Shown here: positions 1 to 7,900 of the stretch, one piece after another
Layout of the letters: the number at the start of each line of letters is the position of its first letter
How positions within the stretch are numbered: the first letter of the stretch is position 1
Assembly: GCA_017540945.1 (NCBI GenBank)
Contig: JAFYAB010000106.1
Coordinates: 1-15,513 of the forward strand
Source: Oscillospiraceae bacterium
GTDB lineage: Bacteria > Bacillota_A > Clostridia > Oscillospirales > Oscillospiraceae
Direction of reading: 5' to 3'
Length of the DNA: 15,513 bases
Position numbers and translations under genes: made by a program
The notes under the pieces: model-generated
What the model was told of the DNA's origin: nothing
What the model saw: the letters and a program-made list of their open reading frames with translations, nothing else
The model's database searches: none

Positions 1-644
1 AGGATGGTGACAGCCATGTTCACCATCTCCGGGGTCAGCAGGGACCAGCCGTCCGCGCCGCCGGTGCCGCCGCCGGCGCCCATCGTGGCCGGGGTGGTGG
101 GGGTGCTGATGTAAGCGCCGGTGTCCTTGTTGATGTTGTCGCAGTAGAGGACGTTGGTGCCGGTCAGCAGGGCGTTGCGGGTCAGGGCCTCCTGGGTCTC
201 GGCGGCGGAAGCGCCCATCTCTTCGGTGGCGCCAAGGATGACGTCGTCAAAGGCCTGGAGCTCCAGCACGTCACTGATGGAGGTGTAGGTGCCGTACTGA
301 TCCACGGTGCCGATCAGGTTGGTCACGCCGAAGTCCTGGCCGGTGGGGATGACCGCCTCGGTCAGTTTGCTGGCGCGGGCGAAGGTGTTCCACTTGCGCC
401 ACTCCACCTGGCCCTTGTGGTTCTTGGGCAGGCGCTGCTTCTTGCCAAACTGCGCATAGCGCAGCTCCATGCGGGCGTTCTCAAGCAGCTCGGTGTCATA
501 GAACTCCTTCAGCTCGGGAGCCATCGCGTTGGTGGTAGTGCGGGCGGTCTGCACGCCGGTGTAGGCGTTGGTGATGTTCGCGGTCGCATTGACGCTGGTG
601 CCCGCGTCCGCGAAGAACTGGATCATCAGTTTAAAAAGGGACAT
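1..644 (-). CDS. N4-gp56 family major capsid protein, partial (C-terminus outside window)
   Basis: This gene encodes the main shell protein of the phage head. It reads without a stop from ATG at 644 to the window edge, giving 214 residues. The segments VEWRKWNTFARASKLTE, PTGQDFG, QYGTYTSISD, AFDDVILGATEEMGASAAETQ and GTNVLYCDN are typical of the N4-gp56 capsid family, recognised from memory. AGGAG lies a few bases before the ATG, which supports this start. The first 15 residues, MSLFKLMIQFFADAG, form a leader resembling that of the upstream scaffold-like protein. In Firmicutes, QFFA is the Prp protease cleavage signal, so residues 1-12 are probably removed during assembly (inference). The gene follows the scaffold gene by 15 bases and is probably co-transcribed with it. 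The usual length is near 300-400 residues, so about half is visible. Confidence 0.93.
   Translation of the reverse strand, partial: MSLFKLMIQFFADAGTSVNATANITNAYTGVQTARTTTNAMAPELKEFYDTELLENARMELRYAQFGKKQRLPKNHKGQVEWRKWNTFARASKLTEAVIPTGQDFGVTNLIGTVDQYGTYTSISDVLELQAFDDVILGATEEMGASAAETQEALTRNALLTGTNVLYCDNINKDTGAYISTPTTPATMGAGGGTGGADGWSLLTPEMVNMAVTI
597..623 (-). other. Prp-type cleavage leader IQFFAD in the capsid protein
   Basis: Capsid residues 8-16 begin IQFFADAG. The motif matches the LQFFA signal cleaved from ribosomal protein L27 by the Firmicutes protease Prp and found on staphylococcal phage 80alpha head proteins. The predicted cut is after Ala12. It sits at the same residue positions as in the scaffold-like protein. 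The sequence match is seen directly; the cleavage is inferred. Confidence 0.7.
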
Positions 645-659
645 AGTTTTCTCCTCTCG

Positions 660-1634
660 TTAGTCGGGAGGCGCGTACTTCTGCATGATGTAGGCACGCC
701 GTTCCTCCCTGGTCATGTTTCTCATGTTGGGTGAGGTCGATACGGCGGCGGTGCTGCTGCCGTTCTCCCTGGGACGGATGCCGGAACGGATCGCGTTGGC
801 AGCGTCGAGCTTGGCCCGTTGCGCCACAGCATTGACGGCCTGCGCCTGGATCTCATCGCCATGCAGCGCCCAGATCGCTTCCTTCACGCTCATCCCCACC
901 TCCGGGGAAGTGTAGTGCATGAACTTGGGGTCGTTGATGGCTTCCTGGAGATTGAAATTGGGCATGATGGACTTCACGTCCTCGGCCTGCTGCTGCATCT
1001 GCATGAAGTGCTCACGCAGCTGCTGGTCTCGCTGCTGGCGCTGAAGCGCCTCTTCGTTTCGCCTGTTTTCCGTTTCCAGCTTTTCGATGCGCTTCGCAGT
1101 TTCGGTGTCCACGCCCATCTCCAGGGCCTTCGTCTCGTAGTAGCTGTCGTCTTCGGTGATGGCCTTGGCGATGGCCTCGGCGTCGTAGCCGCCGTTGGCA
1201 TCCGCCTCGATGCCGTACCTGGATGCGATCAGCTCAAGGGCAGGGCTCAGCTTCGACAGGTACTCCGTGTTCTCCCGGGCCACCCGGTTCACACGTTCGC
1301 TCATGGTCCGCTGCATCCGCTCATTGTTTTCGGGGATCTTCATGAACTCGTCCCAGCTCATGGCTTTGGTCTGCTCCGCCTGCTGCGCTGCAGGCTGAGC
1401 CTCCTCTGCCTTCTTGCTTCCCCCCTCGGGGGAAGTGCCCGCAGGGCGATAGGGGTTCGGTGCGGTTTTTTGCTTCCGCTGCCGGAACTTCTCCGCCTTG
1501 TCAGCCGGTACGCCAAGATCCTCCAGTTTCGGGCCGGGGTTTCCCGATGCTACACCCGTGTCGGCTCCGCCGCCTTCGCCAGCCGGTGCGCCTCCGTCGG
1601 CAAAGAACTGAAGCCAGTTTTTCAGATAAGACAT
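660..1634 (-). CDS. Putative phage scaffolding (capsid assembly) protein
   Basis: This 324-residue protein is probably the internal scaffold that guides assembly of the capsid protein encoded just downstream. Residues 1-15, MSYLKNWLQFFADGG, are a leader with a Prp-type QFFA signal. Residues 16-90 are rich in Gly, Pro, Ala and Gln and look disordered. Residues 90-290 are predicted helical and highly charged, with a coiled-coil stretch near 180-235 rich in Glu, Gln and Arg. The C-terminus (NMTREERRAYIMQKYAPPD) is a short basic helix, the usual capsid-binding part of scaffolds. AAGGAG stands six bases before the ATG, and the stop is TAA. Length, composition, position directly before the capsid gene and the shared leader support the call. 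No family was confirmed by a search. It is the first gene after the promoter at 1754-1783. Confidence 0.82.
   Translation of the reverse strand: MSYLKNWLQFFADGGAPAGEGGGADTGVASGNPGPKLEDLGVPADKAEKFRQRKQKTAPNPYRPAGTSPEGGSKKAEEAQPAAQQAEQTKAMSWDEFMKIPENNERMQRTMSERVNRVARENTEYLSKLSPALELIASRYGIEADANGGYDAEAIAKAITEDDSYYETKALEMGVDTETAKRIEKLETENRRNEEALQRQQRDQQLREHFMQMQQQAEDVKSIMPNFNLQEAINDPKFMHYTSPEVGMSVKEAIWALHGDEIQAQAVNAVAQRAKLDAANAIRSGIRPRENGSSTAAVSTSPNMRNMTREERRAYIMQKYAPPD
1587..1613 (-). other. Prp-type cleavage leader LQFFAD in the scaffold-like protein
   Basis: Scaffold residues 8-16 begin LQFFADGG. This is the same motif, at the same residue number, as in the major capsid protein. It matches the LQFFA cleavage signal of Firmicutes Prp. 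The predicted cut is after Ala12, which would leave mature proteins starting at Asp13 in both cases. Confidence 0.72.
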
Positions 1635-1635
1635 A

Positions 1636-1648
1636 GTGCTCCTTTCTA
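1636..1648 (-). promoter_or_regulatory. Shine-Dalgarno site of the scaffold gene
   Basis: On the minus strand, AGAAAGGAGCACT directly precedes ATG 1634. The AAGGAG core and six-base spacing are near ideal and fix the scaffold start. Confidence 0.75.
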
Positions 1649-1672
1649 CGCTCTGATTTCCCTTCCTCTTAG

Positions 1673-1712
1673 CCTCCCCTGACTAAGGGGAGGTGGCCCG
1701 CAGGGCCGGAAG
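1673..1712. repeat. Intergenic palindromic repeat, copy A
   Basis: An 8-bp perfect inverted repeat (1673-1680 with 1686-1693, loop GACTA) is followed by T and a second palindrome, GGCCCGCAGGGCC (1695-1707), then GGA. The same two-hairpin plan recurs at 1808 and 15215 in the same orientation. This copy diverges after GGCCGGA, where B and C continue TGAGGT. It lies in the predicted 5' leader of the scaffold/capsid mRNA. Confidence 0.8.
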
Positions 1713-1753
1713 GGTCTGGGGAGAGGGTGCCCCTCGGTATGTCTTCTGAGCCG

Positions 1754-1783
1754 ATTGTAGCGAAGATTTTTTCCCAATGTCAG
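1754..1783 (-). promoter_or_regulatory. Sigma-70-like promoter for the scaffold/capsid operon
   Basis: On the minus strand, CTGACA (1783-1778, five of six to TTGACA) and TACAAT (1759-1754, five of six to TATAAT) are separated by 18 bases. An A-tract lies upstream of the -35 box, as an UP-like element would. Transcription would start near 1747. The site lies between the terminator of the giant gene and the scaffold gene, where an independent promoter is needed. It is predicted from sequence only. Confidence 0.62.
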
Positions 1784-1807
1784 CAACCCTACCTCACTTT
1801 TTTTATG

Positions 1808-1852
1808 CCTTCCCCGCGCACGGGGAAGGTGGCCCGCAGGGCCGGATGAGGT
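1808..1852. repeat. Intergenic palindromic repeat, copy B
   Basis: A 9-bp perfect inverted repeat (1808-1816 with 1821-1829, loop CGCA) is followed by T, GGCCCGCAGGGCC (1831-1843) and GGATGAGGT. It is the closest match to copy C at 15215-15257, differing mainly in the loops. Confidence 0.82.
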
Positions 1853-1863
1853 CCCGCGAAGCG

Positions 1864-1896
1864 ACAAAAAAGGAGACGGCCTTTCGGTCGTCTCCT
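1864..1896 (-). terminator. Rho-independent terminator of the giant gene
   Basis: Read on the minus strand, AGGAGACG...CGTCTCCT forms an 8-bp perfect stem (1896-1889 with 1878-1871). It is extended by two C-G pairs and a G-T pair around a four-base loop, and is followed by a run of T (1871-1866). It begins 20 bases after the TGA stop of the giant gene. On the plus strand there is no strong T-run after the stem, so it acts in one direction. Confidence 0.88.
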
Positions 1897-1915
1897 CTCT
1901 GATTTTGGGGCATTT

Positions 1916-4900
1916 TCACTTGTTCCAGGGTGCGTCCTGCAGCCCGGTTTTCCACTCCATGCTGAAGAGGGCGTCCTTCTGCTCCCGGCTCAGAGGCAGG
2001 GAGTCGATGATGGCGATCCGCTCCGGCTTCTTGGAGTTGGCGTCGGTTTTGCCGTCGTGGTTCTTGTCGGTGCCCTGGACGGCGTTCCAGGCCACATAGA
2101 AGTCGTCGTACATGCTGGGCGTCATGCCGATGGGCTTGTAGTTCTTCCAGTAGACCTCGAAGCGGTTCTCCGTCGTCATGGCGGTGCCGGGGTTCTTCTG
2201 CTGATAGCTCCAGTACTCCACCTTCATGTTGGCGGTGTCCTTGTCGATGCCGTAGCCCACCAGGGCCTTGCGGGCCTCCTCCGCGTTCATCGTGCCGATC
2301 TTGAACATATCGTCGATGTCGTTGTAGTTGACGCCGCTGGCCTGCTTGCCGTCCACGTTGGTCACCGTCTTGGTGGCGGCTTCCTTCGTGCGTCCGGCGT
2401 ACTCCTGCAGGTACTTCTCCGCGTCCGCCTTCGGCAGCGCGCCGGCCTCGTACAGGTCCTTGATGTACTCCGCCATGACCTGGTCCGTGGCGCCGCCGTA
2501 GTTCTTCATCTGGCGCATGGCCTCGTACACGTTCAGCTCGCCGCTCTTCTGCTGCTCGCGGATGAGCTTGCGCACCGCGCTGTACACGTCCTTCTGCTTG
2601 TCCTCCGGGACCTCCTCCAGGATCTGCTTCACCTTGGCGCCGTCGCCGTTGGTGTAGGCCCGGTAGAGCCTGCTGGCCTGCTGGGCGTTGCTGCGTTCCA
2701 CACCCGCCTCATAGCTCAGGAAAGCGCCGTTCCGAATGTCCTGTGCATGGTAGAAAAGTCCAAACGCGATCTTCTTCCCGTTGGCATAGGGGATGCCGGC
2801 CACGGTGCTGATATTTCGCGCCAACTTGTCCACGTCCTTCAGGATCTGCTCCCTGCCGTATTCGTACTCGTCGTCCTTCGCGGCTTTCAGAACATGGTCA
2901 AAGGTGCTGCTGAAGGCGTCCACCATATCCATCACAGTGGCAAGGCCGCCCACTTCGATGCCGTAGTAGGTCTTGCCGAAGACCTTGCTCTCGATCAGGT
3001 CGTAGATCTCGCCGCCGCCCAGCACGTTGCCGGCCAGGGAGTCCATGAACATGTCCAGGATCTCCCGGCTGATAGATTCAGCCTTCAGCTCCTCGTCGTC
3101 ATCGTCCCGGTAGTTGTTCATGCTGTGCAGGATCGCGTCCGCCAGGAATTTGAATGCGGTGATCGTTGCCGCTGCCGCCAGCTGGGAGATCACGGCCCGC
3201 CTGGTGGCGATGCCGGCCTGCCGCACGTCCTCCGTCGTCACGCCGTTGCGCCCGGCCTTCGCGTCGGCCTTGTACTTGGAGTAGGTGGCCGCTGCGTCGT
3301 AAAGGATGTTGAAGTTTTGCAGCCGCTGCGTCAGGAACATGGTCAGCTGCTTCACCAGGGCGTTGGGGCTTCGCAGGATGTCCGGGCGCTGCATGGTGGT
3401 GTAGTCGGGCTGGGTCTTCTCCACGATGTCGTTGAAGACCTTGGCCACCGCCTCGTAGTAGGCGTCCGTGCCCTTCACCAGGTCCTTGTTGTGATCCTGC
3501 ACGTAGTACTCCGCGGCGTACCACAGCCTGCCGACAGTGGCGCCGTCCGTCGCCTGGATCCAGCCGGTAAGCCACCAGGCCTTCTTCCACAGACGGGAGA
3601 ATTTGTCGTTCATCCCGGCGATGTCGCCCAGCTCCGTGGTGCTGTAGCCCTTCATGCGGTAGTACAGCAGCGGGCTCCACTTGCGGATCAGCTCCTGGTC
3701 CGCTCGGGAGATGATGGTGTTGTTCCTGCCGCCGTGGGCCAGCGCCTTCATCAGCGGACCCCAACCCACCACAGCCGCCGCCGTGGGGTAGGATGCCGTC
3801 TGGCCCATAGCCACGCGCAGGCTCATGGTCAGGGACGCCTGGGCCATGTGGCCGCGCATCCGGTTCAGGAACTCGCCCAGGGCGCTGTCTTGGCCGCCTC
3901 TGGCGCCGTTCAGGTCCGCCATCAGGTTCTCCACGTACTTCACGCCGGCCTGGCCGAAGGTCTCGTGCACGGCCTTCTGCAGGCTGTCCCGGTAGCCGGT
4001 CTGGGTCTTGCCCCACACCTTGTTGAAGCCCCGGATCGCCGGCATCAGTCCGCAGTACTGCGCCACCTTCCGGATCTGGCTGGAGGTGACGTCGGTCACG
4101 TCCGCCAGGCGGATGGGCTTGGAGGAGTCGATACGTTCCTTCATGAAGCCCGCGTTCTCCAGGCTCATGTCCTTGGCCACGGTCTCGAAGGGCGTGTTCA
4201 GGAAGTCGCCGTCCACCCAGATGGGGTAGTAGTTCTCCACGTTGGCCCGCTTGATGCCGTAGACCTCCAGGGTCGTCTGGTTCAGCTCCCGCTTGGAGAA
4301 GCCGTCGAACAGCTCCTTGCTCGCCGCAATCCACTGCCGGTCATAATCGGTGAGCTGTTTGTCGATCTCCTCCCGCAGGCCTTCCACAAAGTCCATCGCC
4401 CGGAGGGCCGCCTCGTCCCGCTGCTGCTCCAGCTCGGCGATCTCGTCGGCGTCCTCGGTCTCATGCAGCCGGTCGTTGATCTCCGCGATCTCCTGCAGCG
4501 CGCCGCCCACCCGGGTGGCCCGCTCGTTGCCCCGGACCTTCTTGCCGTTGTAGTAGTCCTGCAGCGCCGGAATGGTCAGGCCGCCGTAGGCGATGTGCCG
4601 GATGTTCTGGTCGTTTTGCAGGTGCATGTAGAGGGAGATCATCATGCCGTGGGTGATGAGCACGGGCTCGCCGTTCTCGTCCTTCAGGCCGATGTCCACC
4701 GTGTTCTTCGGGTCCAGGAGCTTTTGGAAATTCTTCTCGTTCTCCTTCTCCATCAGGTCCTCGAAGATCAGGCTGCCCTCCATCTGCAGGCGGGTCTGCT
4801 TCAGCTGGCCCTCGTTCAGCATGCCGTAGACCTTGCCCCAGTAACTGTCCTTGCTGTAGCCGCCCAGCCGGTTGAACATCCGCTCCGGGCTCAGCTGCGC

Positions 4901-7900
4901 GTTGATCCAGGTGGAGAGGAAGCCGGTCTTCGGCTTCTCCACGCTCCGGGTCTCTCTGGTCATGGCCTTGGAGACCTCGTAGGCCTCCAGCTCCTGCTCG
5001 CCCAGCTTCAGCTTCAGGGCGCGGTTCGCGGTGTAGACCATCGCCTTCAGGGTCTCCAGCACGGTCTCCATCTGCGCCACGCTCATCTTGTTGATGGGGG
5101 TGTCGCCCACCTGGGCGATCATGTTGGTCAGGTACTCCGCCACCTGGGCGTCGTAGACTGCAGCCCGCCGGAAGTCCGGGTCGTTCTGCAGCTCCCGGTA
5201 GCGCGCCTGCAAGCTGTCCAGCTTGGCCCGCAGCTTCTCGCCGGCCTTGCTGCCCTCCCGGCTGGTGTCCATGTTCAGGGCCTCCAGCACGTCCAGGGTC
5301 TGCTGCATCAGTTCCACGGGGATCCGCTTCTTCTCGCTGGGATTGGTGACTCTGGCGTTCAGCTCTTTCCACAGCTTGTCGATGCGCTTCCGCAGGTCCC
5401 GCCGGTCGATGCTGTCCCGGATCCGGTCCTGCGTCCGCTGCGCCTGGATCTCGCGCTCCTGCCGCAGGATCTCCTGGATCTCGCTGCCGCCCTTGGCCTG
5501 GGTCAGCCGCTCCAGGGCCTTTGCCATCTGCTCTTCCTTGGCGCTCACCTTGGCCCGCTGCGCCTGGATCTGCTCCCGGCTGCCGCTGTGCTGCACCAGC
5601 CGGTCCAGCTCCTGCAGCGCCGCGTTGACCTCGCGCTCCTTCTCGTAGTAGCGCTCGCTCAGCTCATGGAACTTCTCCAGGGCCTTGCGCTGTTCTTCCT
5701 GCAGCTCGTAGATCACGCCCTGCTTGTCTCGGACCATCTTCTGGTAGCCCTTCTCCAGCCCGGCCTCGTTCCGCTTGGCACGCGCCTCTACCTTCGCCTC
5801 GATCCGGTCGTACAGGTCCCGCAGCAGCTGCGTGTCGGTCTTCGTCCCGCCGCGCATGGAGTACGCCACGGTCGCAGGCATTACGTCATAGATGACGCTG
5901 CCGTACTCCGTGTTGTCAAGGCGCGTGCCGCGGACGTCTACGCCATCGTAGCCCATCGCCTTCATGAAGACCGTCGCATAGGAATCCGCTCTGGCGTTGC
6001 GTGGCGTAGCATCCTGGTAATCGGCAACTGCCATCAAAGCGGAGTAGATCTTGCTGTCCTTCAGCCCGGTCAGAAGATTCAGGTCGAACACCGCTTTCTC
6101 AAACTCCCGATACTCGGCGTTGATGCTGTCGATTTCTTCCTTGATGGTTTCCTTGACGTAATCCTCATAGTAGAACATCAGGTCGGAGTCGTCGATGTCC
6201 TCACCTACGTCTGCCTTGTACTCGTCCAGCGTCTTGAGCTTGATCCCGTTGTCCGCGGCATATTCCAGCCTTGCGTTCAGCAGGTTGTCGCCGTGCGCCC
6301 AGTCCTCTCCGTACTTGCTCTTTGCGAGATCGTAGTAGCCTGTCGGATTGATGATGTTGAACTGGTCATCCAGGGCCGGGCGGATCCACTCCCGCTTGAT
6401 GCCGCCGTCGATGATCCTCAGCGCGTCGTGCAGCTGGTAGCCGGCTTGATCGTTGCGGGGCCTGAAAAGGTTGTAGTCGGAGAAATCGACCGCGTGCTGC
6501 GGGCGCTTGCCGTAGTAGCTGTCTTTCGTGACTTTCTCTTCCTCGCCCACGAAATAGGTGCCGGTGCCGAAATGCCCGGTCCCGCGGTCGCGGCCCTGGA
6601 TGTTCAGGTGCTCGGCCTTGCCAAGATCGCCGGCGTGATACCCAAGATCCCCGCGGGTAGATAATTGATAAGCATTTTTAGCTGCTTTTTTGGAAGTTTT
6701 TTGTCCCTGCTGCGCTTTATATTCGGCGCGTAAATCAGCAAGTCTTTTTTCATGCGCCGCAACTGCCTTTGCCTTTGCTGTTCTTTGCCCATCATTTAAG
6801 AATTGCCCAGGAATATATTTGAGAAAAGAATCATCTTCGGGCTTGATTTCCTTGAAAATATCCGCTATACTATAATCGAAAGCTGATAACAGCGAGGGCT
6901 CGTCAGACTCCGTCTGATTCTCCCCCGTTCTGACGTCAGCTTTTATTTTTGTTAGCGTTACTGTCAAGTATAGTCTTCCGTCTGGAGTGTTATCATATTT
7001 CTTTACTTCAAAAAGAACTGGAACTATATTTTCGCCATCATAAAAAGCACCAAGAAGAACAGAATTGTTTATAAGATGCTCATTTGCTCTTGCCGTTTCA
7101 ACATAATAATCCGAATGTTGTTCAATTAGAATCGCAGAGCCAAGAATGTCATCAATGTTAATTAGCGCTTTCGCAAAATCTACATAGTTCCCGCCATATT
7201 CAAGTTGCTTTTGTCTGCTTTCCTTCAGCCCTCCTCCAGAAAAGATAAACTGAACATCCACTTCCGGAGTTGTCATTGCCTTATTGAGAACTCCAAGTTC
7301 TTCAGCAAGAGGAACTATGATTTGCTTTGCTAAAGCTCTTGCTCTTGGTGCTACAGCAAGACTATCAATGTCACTTTGATATTTGCTGGACTTCCTGTCA
7401 ATTTGAACTGATATGTTCCGGTTTTTAAGCTCATCATATCGCTCTTGTTCCGTCATCCCTTGCCGCACAGCAAACTGCACCCTGCCGCCCGTCGTGGCGG
7501 CTTTTTTGCTGGCATTTTCCAGCTCGTCCCGGTGCTCCCGGTTGTACTTGTCGATGTAGTAGTCCTTGCGGTCCTCGATCTGCTGGATGCGGAAGGCCTC
7601 CTGCACGTTGGGGTCGTCGAAGTTGAGGGCATGCCTGGTGTAGCCGGGAAGGTTCCGGATCTCGTCGGAGTAGTCCACGCCGGGCGCCACGCTGCTCAGG
7701 TCCTCCGTCGCTGCGACAGGGCCGGCCTTGAGCCCGTAGTCTGCCAGGTTGATGGGCTTCCCGCTGTAGCGCTCGGTGAAGCGCATTTGCTGGTCCGGGT
7801 GCTCCGCGTTCCACTGCTCGATGATCTCCCGCCGCATGTCGTCGTCCAGGATCTTAGTGATCCGGATAGAGCCAGAGATGAACCAGGGCGCGGTGCTGGG

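Larger units (their letters stand above)
1635..1915. other. 281-bp intergenic region between the giant gene and the capsid operon
   Basis: No gene is supported here. In minus-strand order it holds the giant gene's terminator (1864-1896), palindromic repeat copy B (1808-1852), an A-tract, a sigma-70-like promoter (1783-1754), palindromic repeat copy A (1712-1673) and the scaffold ribosome binding site. The predicted leader of the capsid mRNA is about 113 nt and carries both hairpins of repeat A. Confidence 0.75.

Noticed and set aside
1646..1867. 73-codon minus-strand frame in the intergenic gap
   Set aside because: It is made of repeat copies A and B, the promoter and part of the terminator, and the translation is Arg/Pro/Gly-rich. 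The structures explain the sequence better than a gene does.
2057..6664. Very long open frame on the plus strand (about 1,535 codons)
   Set aside because: It is antisense to the giant gene, and its translation is a Val/Leu/His/Gln-rich string with no domains. High GC in the coding strand removes stops from this frame. It ends where the AT-rich module begins, as expected for a compositional artefact.
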